A stretch of DNA of 64,000 nucleotides from Hippopus hippopus (GCA_946811185.2 OX328109.1:42764129-42828128); one strand, 5' to 3'; shown: positions 32,381 through 42,968, counted from the first letter of the stretch. Program-made: numbers and translations. Notes: generated from the sequence alone by a model not told the origin.

Positions 32381-32524
32381 AATATTTTTTGCGAGATAGT
32401 TGGATGAGAACAGCCTTGAAATAGCACACTGTGTCCGCATTTGCACCAATGTTTCCAAAAGTGGTCTGCTGGTGAAGGGAAAGGTCATCTGCAGATGGTA
32501 CTCTTTGGACTGATAGAGTATCTA

Positions 32525-32640
32525 GATAATGCTCTGTGAGAAGGGGTTTTAATGAATCTGCAAATAGTATCAACCCATGTCAGCCTGCGCAGTGCGTGCA
32601 GACTGATATGGGTCGAAAAATTTTGCTAGACTGTTTATAG
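32525..32640 (+). repeat. H4 fragment
   Basis: atgctctgtgagaaggggtt and hairpin catgtcagcctgcgcag / tgcagactgatatggg. Confidence 0.65.
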
Positions 32641-32678
32641 ACTTAAATATTAGTTGGTTTTTCCCAGTGCCCGAAGGG

Positions 32679-32986
32679 TTAACCTTTCAACATAGAAGCT
32701 TGTGTTTTAATGAACCCAAAAGCTTTCTTTCTTAGGTTTGGATTTTGTGGTGATGGGTTAACTCTTTACCACACAATCCCGACTTTTAACGACCCTGTGG
32801 AAGAAGCCTTTTGAAAACATTGTGAGAAAAGGAGAAAATGCTGGTAACCAGCATTTTCTCCTTTTCCTACCATGTTTTCTGCTCTATCAAGGAAAACTTG
32901 TGTCATTTTTGCCACCTTTACTTTGTCGTCTGCAATTGCTTTCAATTTGGACAAGTCCAAAATTTTGTCGTTTGCTAATGAGTTAA
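32679..32986. repeat. 83-bp H1 remnant and full H1(+) sharing one TTAA
   Basis: 32679-32761 has two same-type H1 ends and no centre. It shares TTAA 32758-32761 with a 229-bp H1(+) 32758-32986 whose palindrome is well kept. Confidence 0.8.
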
Positions 32987-33069
32987 GTGGGAAATGCAAG
33001 CTTATTGTACATGTATTGAATGTCATATTCTGGTATTTGAGGATGATAGTAAAGGTTTTTTCCAAGTTT

Positions 33070-33291
33070 GCCCCATACCACATAATCCTGATGACCCCTA
33101 GATAGAATGCTTATGAAAGCATTGAGGAAAAAGGAGAAATTGCTAGTAATTAGCTTTTTCTTCTTTTCATACAGTGTTTTTTTTTCCCCTTTTCAGGGAT
33201 AAAGTAAGTAGTTTGAGGGGCATGAGATTTATCATCCGCATATGGTTTCAAAATGGCCTAGTTTAAAACTTTGTCACCCAGTAAATAGTTA
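33070..33291 (+). repeat. H1(+) copy, old
   Basis: Recognisable along its length (cataccacataatcctgatg ... cacccagtaaatagttag) but with many changes. Confidence 0.55.
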
Positions 33292-33673
33292 GACAAAAGA
33301 ATCAATGATAAAAGTTTCTATTGTTGAAAGTTTAGTATTTTTGGAATCTGTATTTTTCAGCCAAATACAGTCTCATCTGTGAGCTTTTGTTTTGTTTTGT
33401 TCTTGTTCTTCCTTGATCCAAAATGTAGTGGTTTTTTCCCCCTTGATTTTGTTTCTTGGTGTTTATCCTCAAACTTATTTGATCCACAAACCATGCTGTA
33501 TAACCCTCCCATATCCATTGTTTTACCTGCACTAAGATGAGATTGAAATGGTTTTGATAGAAATGTGTTTTTTAATGGATATTGTTTGTTTATTAGATTG
33601 TCATTCTTGTTTTACGAAATCAGTTTTATCAGAATCGCAGAATGATACTGAGACATCATGAGGACTTATCATT

Positions 33674-33848
33674 TTACTTTTTACCAGATGATACAATTTC
33701 ATACTTTTCCAAACTGAACTTTGACTTTTAGAAGAGTGGAAAAGTTGTGAGAAGAAAGAAAATGCTGGTATAACCAGCATTTTATCCTTTTCCTGCAGTG
33801 TTTTCAAAAGCATTCTTTTTCAGGGTTATACTGATTGGTAAAGAGTTA
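33674..33848 (-). repeat. H1(-) copy
   Basis: Shortened left flank; palindrome with a 2-bp insertion at the centre (ctggtataaccag). Confidence 0.65.
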
Positions 33849-34020
33849 ACTGATTTGTGATACATTTTGATTTTTGAAAACAGAAGGACAGGCATAAAAG
33901 GTGCTTTATAACGCATGATATTGTATTATTTGTCACAAGGTTTTTCTTCACTGTCATCAAATAACTGTTTTACCCTACCATTTCCTGAAAATTTCTGTCT
34001 TACCCATACTTTGTTGTTCT

Positions 34021-34288
34021 TTAACCCTTTATGAAATGACAAAATTTTAGACTCTTCCAAATTAAAAGCGTTTGCAGACAAGCTAAATATGGCAAGATTG
34101 ATTGGATCTGTTTTTAGACCGATAGGAAACAGTGTGGGAAAAGGAGAAAATGCTGGTAACCAGCATTCTCTCCTTTTCCCACAGTGTTTTCTACCTTTCC
34201 AGAAACAAATTTCAATTTTTGAGCCATGTTTATTCTGTTGTCTGCAATATGGACAGTTCTAAAATTTTGAGGTTTGGTAAAGATGTAA
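34021..34288. repeat. Symmetric H1: both flanks of the same type
   Basis: Left flank has gacaaaattttagactcttc and gcgtttgcagac; right flank has the reverse complement type (gtctgcaatatggac, tctaaaattttgaggtttgg). The whole 268 bp is one long inverted repeat. Confidence 0.75.
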
Positions 34289-34563
34289 AAAAAAAAAGGA
34301 AAAAACTAAAAAAGTACAGGAAATGTATGCAAAATCATTTTTGTTATGAAAGGAAATGTGAAAGCACATTACTAGTAAACCAAATTCGACTTGCCCCTCA
34401 TTTACTTTTGTAATGGTTATCAGCTATGATATTAATAACATACAGAGATAACTGAATATGCACAGAGGGCACATTCAGCCTTGTCTCTTGATATTTTTTG
34501 TTATTGATTTGCATATTATATGATGATGTTGGCAGACATTGATATCAGAATTACTTTACGCAG

Positions 34564-34845
34564 TTGACAAGACCATATGCATTGGGATCCCTTAATTACA
34601 AGAGTTTTGTACACCACAATGATGATGTGTTCACCTCAACCAATGACACTCATCTGAAGGTCAAAGGTCAAGGTCATAGTCATGATCATGAGAGGTCACC
34701 AAGGAATAGTTCATCATCAAGCTTGTCTGGCTTTGTATCCAAAATTCCTATCAAGGTCACATCTGCGACCTTGAAGTCTTACCATCACCTCTGTAACCAA
34801 GTTGGTCACAGAACTATCAGTCAGAGTAGTGATGACCTTGAGGAG
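34564..34845 (+). CDS. Possible cassette exon in intron 10 (unproven)
   Basis: The frame is open from an acceptor-like tactttacgcag at 34563 through a stop at 34891. Using the donor-like GAG|gtagat at 34845 gives 282 nt (94 codons), phase 0 in and out, which would fit between exons 10 and 11 without a frame change. The peptide begins LTRPYALGSLNYKSFVHHND and has a His/Ser-rich middle (HSHDHERSPRNSSSSSLSG). I do not recognise it, conventional class XVIII heads have no insert of this size here, and the donor is weak. The same bases hold nuclear-receptor-type motifs, so it may be non-coding. Confidence 0.25.
34658..34841. promoter_or_regulatory. Cluster of nuclear-receptor half-sites
   Basis: AGGTCAAAGGTCAAGGTCA at 34658-34676 holds a perfect DR1 and a TCAAGGTCA. 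Further TCAAGGTCA sites are at 34751-34759 (+) and 34833-34841 (-). These match known RXR-type DR1 and ERR/NR5A extended half-sites. Whether they work is unknown; the bases overlap the possible cassette exon. Confidence 0.35.
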
Positions 34846-34899
34846 GTAGATTATCATGGTGATAAAGGTTACTGTTGTGTGATGTGTTGGTGATATGGG

Positions 34900-35147
34900 C
34901 AAGGTGGGAAAAGGGCATCACACTTTGTGAATTAAAGAAATCAATGCTTTCTCATAGACATAGATCTAGATAACTACATGTATATGAAAATTTTAGGTGT
35001 GTAACTCAGTTTGATTTTGTAAGTATCAAGAATACCATTACTTACATTGCAACAGGCATATGATAATGAACTTTATATTCTATGAAATAGGTTAGCTGCA
35101 GAAACCTTTGCATAGAATCATGTTAATTGTGGATGGTCAAGATGAAT
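34900..35147 (+). other. Intron 10 sequence, nothing recognised
   Basis: AT-rich, no repeat match seen. Confidence 0.35.
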
Positions 35148-35333
35148 TAATCTCTTACCAAACAATCCTGTGATTCAATTATCCTGAGAAAGGAGGCTTT
35201 TGAAAACAGTGTGGGGGAAAAAGAGAAAATGCCATTAACCAGCATATTGTTCTTTTTCCACATTATCTACCTATCGTACAAATCCAATTATGTAAGCCAT
35301 GTTTAACTTTTGAAATGCAAATGCTAGGGAGTT
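35148..35333 (+). repeat. H1(+) copy, decayed
   Basis: tctcttaccaaacaatcctg left end, worn hairpin. Confidence 0.6.
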
Positions 35334-35347
35334 GAGGGTGAGGTCAT

Positions 35348-35512
35348 TACAACAAAATACCAAGTTAATGACCTTGAACAACAAGGTTTTTGAAAACATT
35401 TTGGGAAAAGGAGAAAATGCTGGTATCCAGCATTTTCTGCTTTTCCCAAATTGTTTTCAAGAGCCATATTTTGCAGGTTGTTAAAGAACTTGGAATTTTG
35501 TCATTAAAGGTT
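35348..35512. repeat. Symmetric short H1
   Basis: Both flanks are of the accttgaa/ttttaac type; left ccaagttaatgaccttgaac and right gttaaagaacttggaatttt are inverted. Palindrome arms share attttggg/cccaaat. Confidence 0.7.
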
Positions 35513-35865
35513 AATATATATGAATAGCTGTGAAAATATTGTTGCAAAGGGAGTAATTACTTGTTACCTTCAATTTTTCCATTTTCCATACTGATTTTCA
35601 AAAGTGGTCTATGAGCTGTAAGATGAAGCTTGTGTCTTGGTGGTACATGTATTGTGCTAATATGGTGAAAGATGTTGTGACATTTTGATGTGAAAGTTGT
35701 CAAAAGATTTGGAGCAGGTTTTGAGATTATTTCACTAAATTTTCCATAGGTAAGGTGTGGATTAGAAGTACACGTAATTAAGGTGTCCTTACTCCTTTTT
35801 TTGTTTTGTTGAAATCTTCTCTATCCTCAAACTTTTTTTTACCCTTTGCCAAACAGAGCTGTCTT

Positions 35866-36094
35866 TTAACTCCTTCCCAAACGACAATATTACAGATGTG
35901 TCCAATTTGAAAGCACTTGCAGACGACAAAATTTGTATGGCAGAAATGGTGGGATTCGTCTCAGAAACACTAGAAAATATTGTGGGAAAAGGAGAAATTG
36001 CTGGTCACCAAAATTTTCTCCTTTTCATGCAATGTTTTCAAAAGGCCTACTTCTCAGGGTTGTTAAAACTCGGGATTTTGTGGTAAAGGGTTAA
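35866..36094 (-). repeat. H1(-) copy, full length
   Basis: 229 bp TTAA to TTAA, palindrome with a few one-sided changes. Confidence 0.8.
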
Positions 36095-36110
36095 TACCAT
36101 TAATGAAGAA

Positions 36111-36747
36111 GACTTTATACCACACAATCGTGAGTTTCAATGACCCTTAAAGAGAAGGCTTTTAAAAACATTGTGGGAAAAGGCAAAAATGCTGGTAACC
36201 AGCATTTTCTCATTTTCACACAATGTTTTCTCTCCTACCGAAGACAGATATTATCAATTGAGATACATGTAATTTGTTGTCTGCAAATGCTTTTAATTTG
36301 ATTCAGTATGAATTTTTTGTTTGGTAAAGAGTTAAAAATATTGTGGATAGGGGAGAAAATGCTGTCTTCCATCATCTCCTTCTGTTCACCAAGATTTACT
36401 ACCCTTTCGAAGAAAATTCTTGTAATTTTGAGTCGCATTTTGATTTGTTTTGTGCATGTTTTTCTAATTTGGACATGTCTTAACTCTAATGTCTTACTCC
36501 TTACCGCACAATGCCGACTTTTAACAACCCTGGGAAAGAAGCCTTTTGAAAACATTGTTGGAAAAGGAGAAAATGGTGGTAACCAGCATTTTCTCCTTTT
36601 CCCACAATGTTTTTCTACCCTATCAAACAAAACTTGCACCATTTTGAGTCACATTGAAATTGTTGTCAGCAAATGCTTTCAATTTGGCTGAGTCTAAAAT
36701 TTTGTCTTTTGGTAAAGAGTTAAATTTTGTCATCTAGTAAAGAGTTA
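36111..36747 (+). repeat. H1(+) cluster of three
   Basis: 36111-36335, a right-half copy 36332-36484, and 36496-36722 followed by a repeated terminal 28 bp ending aaagagttaa at 36747. Confidence 0.75.
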
Positions 36748-37045
36748 AGTTTCTGTGTAGGTTTTAGTTGGGGAATGGAACTTTTGTTGTTTTGTTTGTC
36801 TGTTTGTTTGTTTGGTGTTTTAGTTTGGTAATTCCTCAGACAATTATTGTTTTTCAATTTCACATTTTAATGTTTTTGTTTATATGTATCTTTCTGAAAA
36901 TTAAAGTTATGTATATTTAACAAAAGTATATAGTTGTGCTCATTGAAAAGCAATCCAAGATGAAAAAATTGTTATGTTTTCAGGTTGCAACAGTTACTGC
37001 TATAACTAAATATGTGGAATTATCTATGATGTCTTTATAGTGTTT

Positions 37046-37222
37046 TTAATCCTTTACAACACAATTCCAAATTTAATGACCCTCATAGAAAGGGCTGTTG
37101 AAAACATTGTGAAGAAAGGTAACCAGTTTGCTACCCTTTTCAAAGACAGTATCATTTGAGTCACATTCATTTTGCTGTCTGCAAACATTTTCAATTTGGA
37201 TAAGTAAAAATTTTGTTGTTTA
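37046..37222 (+). repeat. H1(+) copy with hairpin deleted
   Basis: Flanks kept (cctttacaacacaattccaa ... tttcaatttggataag); the centre is reduced to gaaaggtaaccagtttgcta. Confidence 0.7.
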
Positions 37223-37350
37223 GTATTTGATAAGAAATTAAAGATTGTTAAAATGATAGCTAATGATCCATTCACACTGGCTGTAAGTCAAGTAAGGTTG
37301 TGATAGTTACTTCAAAGGCAAACATTAAGTTTCAAATCTGATTGTTTTAG

Positions 37351-37495
37351 GTGAGAACTTCCAATGCGGAAACCAGAGAGTCTGAGAAGAAAGGGTTGCT
37401 ATGGATACTGGACGAGGAGGCTATATTTCCAGGGGCAACTGAGGACTCTTTTATGGACAGGTTTTTTGGTTACCATGGAGAGCAAAAGGTCAAAA
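37351..37495 (+). CDS. MYO18A: Myosin XVIII exon 11
   Basis: 145 nt: 48 codons plus one base. Acceptor ttgttttag, donor GTCAAAA|gtaag. The peptide contains SEKKGLLWILDEEAIFPGAT followed by EDSFMDRFFGYHGEQKVK. The first part is the GLLwiLdEEa..Pgat motif, a core class XVIII signature. It joins exon 10 in phase 0 across the 5.5-kb intron. Confidence 0.96.
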
Positions 37496-37544
37496 GTAAG
37501 ATTTTTGTAATTTTGTCTGATCTTTTGTATTTGGAGATAAAACC

Positions 37545-37650
37545 AGTGGTTGAAATTAGCACTAGCCCGACAGCAAAAAACTAATGGATTTTCTCTTGGG
37601 CTCATAAAAATCCCTGATATGCTAGCCCGATGGGCTTGTAAATTACAAAT
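37545..37650. repeat. Possible small repeat in intron 11
   Basis: ggttgaaattagcactagcc and tgctagcccgatgggcttg look like a dispersed element, but only one copy is in the window. Confidence 0.3.
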
Positions 37651-37790
37651 CATTGAAAAAATATTCTACTTTCCTTTTCACTTTGTAAACAAACCTTTTG
37701 AGTTGCTAATTTTATTCAATCTGTCGCTTGTATCCTAAACTTTTCAATGAAATTACTTTAACCTAGGTCAGCCATACAGGCTGACCTGGT

Positions 37791-38019
37791 TTTAGTCCTT
37801 TCCACACAACAAAATTTTTGACTTGTCCAAACTGAAAGAATTTGAAGATGACAAATTAAATGTGGCTTAAAAACTGAAGAGTCTCCTATGAAGTGTCGTA
37901 AACATAGTGGGAAAAGGAGAAAATGCTGGTTACCAGTATTTTCTCCTTTTCTCACAATGTTTTCAATGGCCTTCTTTCTCAGGATTGTTAAAACTCAGGA
38001 TTGTGTGGTAAAGGGTTGA
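37791..38019 (-). repeat. H1(-) copy
   Basis: Palindrome nearly perfect, right end gtgtggtaaagggttga. Followed by an H4 end (38037-38068). Confidence 0.78.
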
Positions 38020-38158
38020 TACCTTTTAGCAGATAAATTAACCCCCTTTTCACAGAGCATGACTCATATTCAGGGAGAAAAGAGGTGTTGCCTGTAAATT
38101 GCGTTGGTATGGATAAAAAATGGAAACAAAGAATAACCACAAATAATTTCTGTTTCAG

Positions 38159-38321
38159 GGGATAGTCTCTTGAGAAAAGCTTCATCCCTAGGGAACACGT
38201 TTATCCTAAACCATTTCCAAGGCACCAACCCTGTACAGTATAATGCCAGTGGCTGGTTGAAAGTTTGTAGAGAGAATCCCATCACGAAGATAGCCACACA
38301 GGTTTTACAGGAATCGAAAAA
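38159..38321 (+). CDS. MYO18A: Myosin XVIII exon 12
   Basis: 163 nt: two bases, 53 codons, two bases. Acceptor ctgtttcag, donor GAAAAA|gtatat. Peptide DSLLRKASSLGNTFILNHFQ GTNPVQYNASGWLKVCRENP in two pieces, then ITKIATQVLQESKK. It matches F.~~H..G...V.Yn..gWl...+e+p of myosin heads, where actives have HYAG.V.Y. Only the phase rule fixes the donor; the two bases AA pair with the A opening exon 13 to give Lys. An H1 copy begins 29 bp past the donor. Confidence 0.93.
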
Positions 38322-38349
38322 GTATATCGTAGACTTTGTATTACAATGA

Positions 38350-38561
38350 TTAACCCTTAACCACACAGTCTTGAGTTTAAACAACCCTGAGGTGAAAGGC
38401 TGTTGAAAACATTGTAGAAGAAGGTGAAATTTTCTCCTTTTTCCACAATGTTTTGAACACTTCTGAAACAAATTTTCATTTCTGAGTCGCATTTATTTTG
38501 TTGTCTCCAAGTGCTTTGAATTTGGACACATCTAAAATTTTGTCTTTTGGTATAGAATTAA
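38350..38561 (+). repeat. H1(+) copy 29 bp after exon 12
   Basis: TTAA to TTAA; palindrome shortened to a few matching bases. Confidence 0.72.
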
Positions 38562-38658
38562 AATAATAAGTACCTTGTTATATTAAGAGGGTGAAAAGAG
38601 TCATTTAGTTGTCTCGTGAATCTCCTATGAAGCCCTTAAAAAATTGAAATATGTTGGT

Positions 38659-39083
38659 TCTTCTTTGCCAAAAGACAAAATTTTGACTTGCCCAACTTGA
38701 AGCAATTGCAGACGACAAAATAAATGTGACTTAAAATTAAAATTGGTTGATGGAAGGATAAAAAACAATGTTGGAAAAGTAGAAAATATTGTGTACCAGC
38801 ATTTTCTCCTTTCCCACAATGTTTTCAAAAGCCTTTTTCTGTAGGGTCATTAAAACTCGGGATTTTTTGGTTAAGGGGATACAATTTTATATTTGTCTGT
38901 ATTGAAAGCATTTACAGACCACAAAATAAATGCGGATCAAACCATGGATTTGTCTAGGAAGGGTAGCAAACAATGTGGGAAGAGAAAAGTTGGTTACAAC
39001 CATCGTCCCATTTTCCCACAATATTTTCGAAAGCCTTCTTTCTTAGTGTCTGTAAAACTTGGGATTGTTTTTGGTAAAGAACA
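38659..39083 (-). repeat. Two H1(-) copies
   Basis: 38659-38880 and 38884-39083, both with eroded palindromes. Confidence 0.65.
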
Positions 39084-39214
39084 AATTTGAAGAACTTATC
39101 CAATACTGTATGGGCTGATATCCTGTCAATCAAAATTTTGGCCCATGACAGACAGGAAAGACTTATACAGAAATAGAAAACAGCTAGTAGAATTGTAACT
39201 GCTCTGATTAAATA

Positions 39215-39292
39215 ACCCTACAAGGTGGGTATTGAACCCAGGACCTCTAGATCCCAAGGTGAAAGCTCTACCTTGTCGCTACAAAAGCTAGC
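39215..39292 (-). mobile_element. tRNA-like SINE head fragment
   Basis: gggtattgaacccaggacct (reversed B box) and agctctaccttgtcgctac. Confidence 0.45.
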
Positions 39293-39515
39293 TCAATAAC
39301 AGGGCCGTATAAGCGTCCCCCCATACAAACACAAGCTGTACATGTTTCTCTATCTGCGGGATAGACCAGTATACTATAGAATTTTGTTGAAGATCAGCAA
39401 GTGCTTACTTTTCTCCCAGTGTTTTCAAAAACTTGATTCTATTAGGAAGCAAAAAGAAAAAAAAAAAACATTGTGTTTTTGTGGTACAAGAATATTTTTT
39501 TTATTTTCATTGCAG

Positions 39516-39699
39516 ACAAAATATAAAGGAGTTATTTAACAGTGTAAAAGCTCCTGTTGGGGGTATGGTCAGTGGATCAATTGTCGGAATGGAAGGCTCA
39601 AACACGCTGAGACGTGTAGGAAGTATGAGAAGAACATTCATGTCTGGAACTGCAGGGCTTAAAAAACGTTCCATGTGTCTTCAAGTGAAATTTCAAGTG
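39516..39699 (+). CDS. MYO18A: Myosin XVIII exon 13: actin-facing loop 2 region
   Basis: 184 nt: one base completing Lys, then 61 codons; ends phase 0. Acceptor ttcattgcag, donor CAAGTG|gtgagt. Peptide [61 protein letters not shown]. The GSI.G.EG....RR..SMR+TF..G.A.~KK+S~C~Q~K~QV block is diagnostic of class XVIII. It covers the loop facing actin; the basic RR..SMRR cluster could bind actin or be phosphorylated (inference). Confidence 0.97.
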
Positions 39700-39763
39700 G
39701 TGAGTCAATCAATCTCTGACCCTGGTATATAAAACCTGTTACAAAAGGGACAATAGGAAACAT

Positions 39764-40000
39764 GCTCTGTGAAAAGGGGGTTTAATGCATCTGCAAAAAG
39801 TATCAACCCGTCAGCCTGCACAGTCCGCACAGGCTGACATGGGTCAAAGCTTTTATCTTTCGGTAAAAATTTTGCGTGTCAAAGGACTGTAGTATCCCAT
39901 GACTCAGTAAATTGTTAGACAAAATGGATTTTATGGATCCATAATCATGTGGTGACTTTCTTGGTATAATGTATCATGGAGATGCAGTGAACATTCTTTT
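39764..40000 (+). repeat. H4 hairpin element
   Basis: Left end gaaaagggggtttaatgcat, hairpin cccgtcagcctgcacag / aggctgacatggg; right end decayed. Confidence 0.72.
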
Positions 40001-40104
40001 CCTGTAGCTCATAATTATGTATGCCCAATATTACTTTGCATAAGTTGTTAAGTCTTAGGGTCCATCAGGCTTCCAAACTTGGTCAAAAACTGCATTGAAA
40101 GTAA

Positions 40105-40680
40105 ATATCAAACCCAGTACCTCAGTGTTTAGCATACAGAGCTTAAAACCAAGTTCAAATCCCCAGCTCAGCCAGTTTTTGGAGGATTGATGATAGTCTT
40201 TGCAACCGGTCATTTCAACTCGGATAATTATACCCCCGCAAAACGAATGTTTTCGGGGGTATACTGGAATCAGCCTGTCTGTCCATCCGTGTGTCCGTCT
40301 GTGTACAAAATACTAGTAATTTTGTGTCGCAAACTCCTCCTACAGTTTTCCTTCAATTGTATTGAAACTTTGCACATATATTGATCATATATTGAAGATT
40401 TGCAAGATGCAATTTTCAAGTGTCATCTCCTCCTGGTTGAGGAATTATCTCCCCTTGAACTTGACACTTTTTTCTGTTAAAGCGCTGGCGGGGGTATTAA
40501 GTCACATTCAGTGACAGCTCTAGTTTTCTCTATGATGGTTAACTTAGAGAGCAGCAAGTGGCTTTGGGAGAATATTCTGCAAAGTACTGGTAAAACTCTA
40601 TGAAAGTATGGAAAGGCTCTTGTGGCCATGATGTATCAGGAATAATTTTAGAAATGGTGTTAAACACCATACAAGCAAAC
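40105..40680 (+). mobile_element. S1 SINE split by element E
   Basis: Head and body to about 40218 (B box gttcaaatcccc, gattgatgatagtctttgca), resuming at about 40527 (gagcagcaagtggctttggg, tactggtaaaactctatg, ggtgttaaacaccatacaa). Confidence 0.8.
40219..40526 (+). mobile_element. Rolling-circle-like element E
   Basis: About 305 bp. Perfect 10-bp subterminal inverted repeats ATACCCCCGC (40230-40239) and GCGGGGGTAT (40488-40497). Then a short hairpin gtcac/gtgac (40501-40515) and the end agctctagtt. Same plan as the elements at 41650 and 44749. Rolling-circle (Helentron-type) origin is inferred from this plan. Confidence 0.65.
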
Positions 40681-40814
40681 CTTTGATAATCACGGTAAGA
40701 ATGTCACGTTAGTCACAGTATTTATTGACAAGGCTCTAAAGGATAGGGGCAATTCGTTTTTATCAGCATTTAGTTATCTTGCTGACAAAATTATTTGATG
40801 AGCAACAAGTTTCT

Positions 40815-41367
40815 CATCTTCGCAAGCCAAGGTTACGATCACTACATGGATCTTACCTTGGCGGATCGAGCCTGATTTCGAAATTCCAGGGATATGCCCC
40901 CTATTGGATGCTGGTTATTATCCCCCTTTACATCTCATTTCTGATAGCCAATGAAATATCGTTTTACAAACCACTTACAAATACAATAATTCAACATGAA
41001 GCAATAAATACAAACATACTTTGACATTCCATCGTCAGGTGCTGGAATAGAGCCTAAAACCGATGATAATTGATTGGTCACACTGAAACTTTCTGTAAAT
41101 ATTGTTTGTCTATGTTTTTTCGGTAATAAATCATTACAGATCCTGCATACATCCACGGAGATATCCACGTTTACCTTCTATTTTTATTCGAAAGGTCGCG
41201 ACCTTGTTCTATTTTTATCAAAGATGAAATGCTACGAGCGATTTGATTCGTGCAGTTAGAGCTAGCTGCAACCAATGAAAGTGCGTATCGCGGGAATGTC
41301 GGAATCAAGCTTGATCCGCCAAGGGTAGATTAGCATAGTGGATCGTCACTCTTGGCTTGCGAAGATG
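40815..41367. mobile_element. Mutator-like MITE with 9-bp target duplication
   Basis: 553 bp; caagtttct at 40806-40814 and 41368-41376. Imperfect inverted ends of about 57 bp (catcttcgcaagccaag ... cttggcttgcgaagatg; accttggcggatc / gatccgccaaggg). No transposase. Long ends plus a 9-bp duplication fit Mutator-like elements. Confidence 0.85.
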
Positions 41368-41407
41368 CAAGTTTCTGTAATTTCATTGTTGTATCTTTCT
41401 GTTGTAG

Positions 41408-41612
41408 GATTCTATAATAGAAAATCTACGCAAGACAAAGTGTCATTTCATTCACTGTTTATTACCCCAAGTGAATGCTGGACTATGTGAGGTCAGAGGT
41501 CAGGCTGACATAGCCAATGAAAAACCAGATGACATTCTTATAAATGTTCCCTTAGTGAGGAGTCAGTTCAGAGGCAATGAAATACTGGATTCTGTCAGGA
41601 TACATAGACAAG
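41408..41612 (+). CDS. MYO18A: Myosin XVIII exon 14: SH-helix region
   Basis: 205 nt: 68 codons plus one base of a split Gly. Acceptor ttctgttgtag, donor AGACAAG|gtatgt. Peptide DSIIENLRKTKCHFIHCLLP, QVNAGLCEVRGQADIANEKP, then DDILINVPLVRSQFRGNEIL DSVRIHRQ. It aligns with L~~tl..t.pHFvrCl.P and the QLR.~G~Le~~Ri.R.G segment of the force-generating region. The exon lies between a Mutator-like MITE ending 40 bp upstream and a rolling-circle-like element beginning about 36 bp downstream. Confidence 0.96.
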
Positions 41613-41649
41613 GTATGTAACTCTTACATGAAAACAATTTAAAACAATT

Positions 41650-42950
41650 TTTTAGCTCCACCGGCTGAAGGCCAGTGGGCTTATGTCATGGCCCAGTGTC
41701 CGTTGTGCATCCGTCCATGCGTGCAGACATGCGTCCGTCCATGCGTGCGTGCGTTAACTTTTATTTCAAACATCTTCTTCTCTGATACAACCCATCCAAT
41801 TTTGATGAAACTTCACAGAAATGATCCTGCCATGGTCCTCTTCAGAATTTCTTGAAAGAATTTAATTCCTTCAAAAACTCTGGTTGCCATGGCAACAAAA
41901 CTGAAAAATATTGAAAATCTTTGAAAATCTTCTTGTCTGAAACCATAAGGCCTAGGGCTAGCAAATTTGGCATGTAGCTTTATCTAATGGACCTCTACCA
42001 AGTTTCTTCAAATTATAGCCCTGGGGTCAAATTTGGCCCTGCTCCAGTAGTCACAAGTTTTGTATGGGCATATATAGGGAAAACTTTTAAATTCTTCTGG
42101 TACCTAGCCATAGGGCCTAGGGCTACCAAATTTGGCATGTAGCTTTATCAAGTGGGCATCTACCAAGACTGCCCAAATTATAGCCCTGGGGTCAAATTTG
42201 GCCCCGCCCGGGGGGTCATAAGTTTTACATGGGCTTATATAGGGAAAACTTTGAAAATCTTCTTGTACATAGCCATAAAGTCTAAGGGCTACCTAATTTT
42301 GTATGTAGCTTTATGTAGTTGGTCTCTACCAAGAGTGCCCAAATTATAGCCATGGGGTCAAATTTGGTCCTGCCCCGGGGGTCACAAGTTTTACATGGGC
42401 TTATATAGGGAAAACTTTAAAAATCTACTTGTACCTAGTCATAATGCCTAGGGCTACCAAATTTTGCATGTAGCTTTATCTAGTGGGCCTTTACCAAGAG
42501 GGCTCAAATTATAACCTTGGAATCAAGTTTGGCCCCACCCCAGGGGTCACAAGTTTATATGGGCTTTTATAGTGGAAACTTAAGAAATCTTGTTAGTAAC
42601 CATAAGACCTAGGGCTACTAAATTTAGCCCTGTCTCAGGGATCTCATGTTTTACAGGGCTTTTTATTGAGGAAAGTTTGAAAATCTTCTTGTTTATAACC
42701 ACACATTCTGGACCTGTATTATTTGGTATGGGGCTTTGTCCTGTGGACCTCCACCAGGATTCATGTAATTGTAGCTTCGTGGCCGAAAATGGCTTTGCCC
42801 TGGGGTCATAACTTTCTCGTAGGATTTTATAGAAAAGATTTTTTACATCTTCTAGTTTGAAACCAATTGGCCAGTATTGTAATGTTTGGCTTGTAGTGTT
42901 TTGACTTATTAGCCAGTGGAGCGATACAGGGCTATCATGGCCCTCTTGTT
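41650..42950 (+). mobile_element. Rolling-circle-like element A with tandem core
   Basis: Starts tttttagctccaccggct, ends ggctatcatggccctcttgtt. Subterminal inverted repeats gctccaccggct / agccagtggagc. Core is several units of about 140 bp (cctagggctaccaaatttgg, attatagccctggggtcaaa). Starts just after exon 14. Confidence 0.75.
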
Positions 42951-42968
42951 CATGCATAATCTCCCCTT

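Noticed and set aside
40779..41168. Open frames on both strands in intron 13
   Set aside because: They lie inside the Mutator-like MITE and match no transposase.
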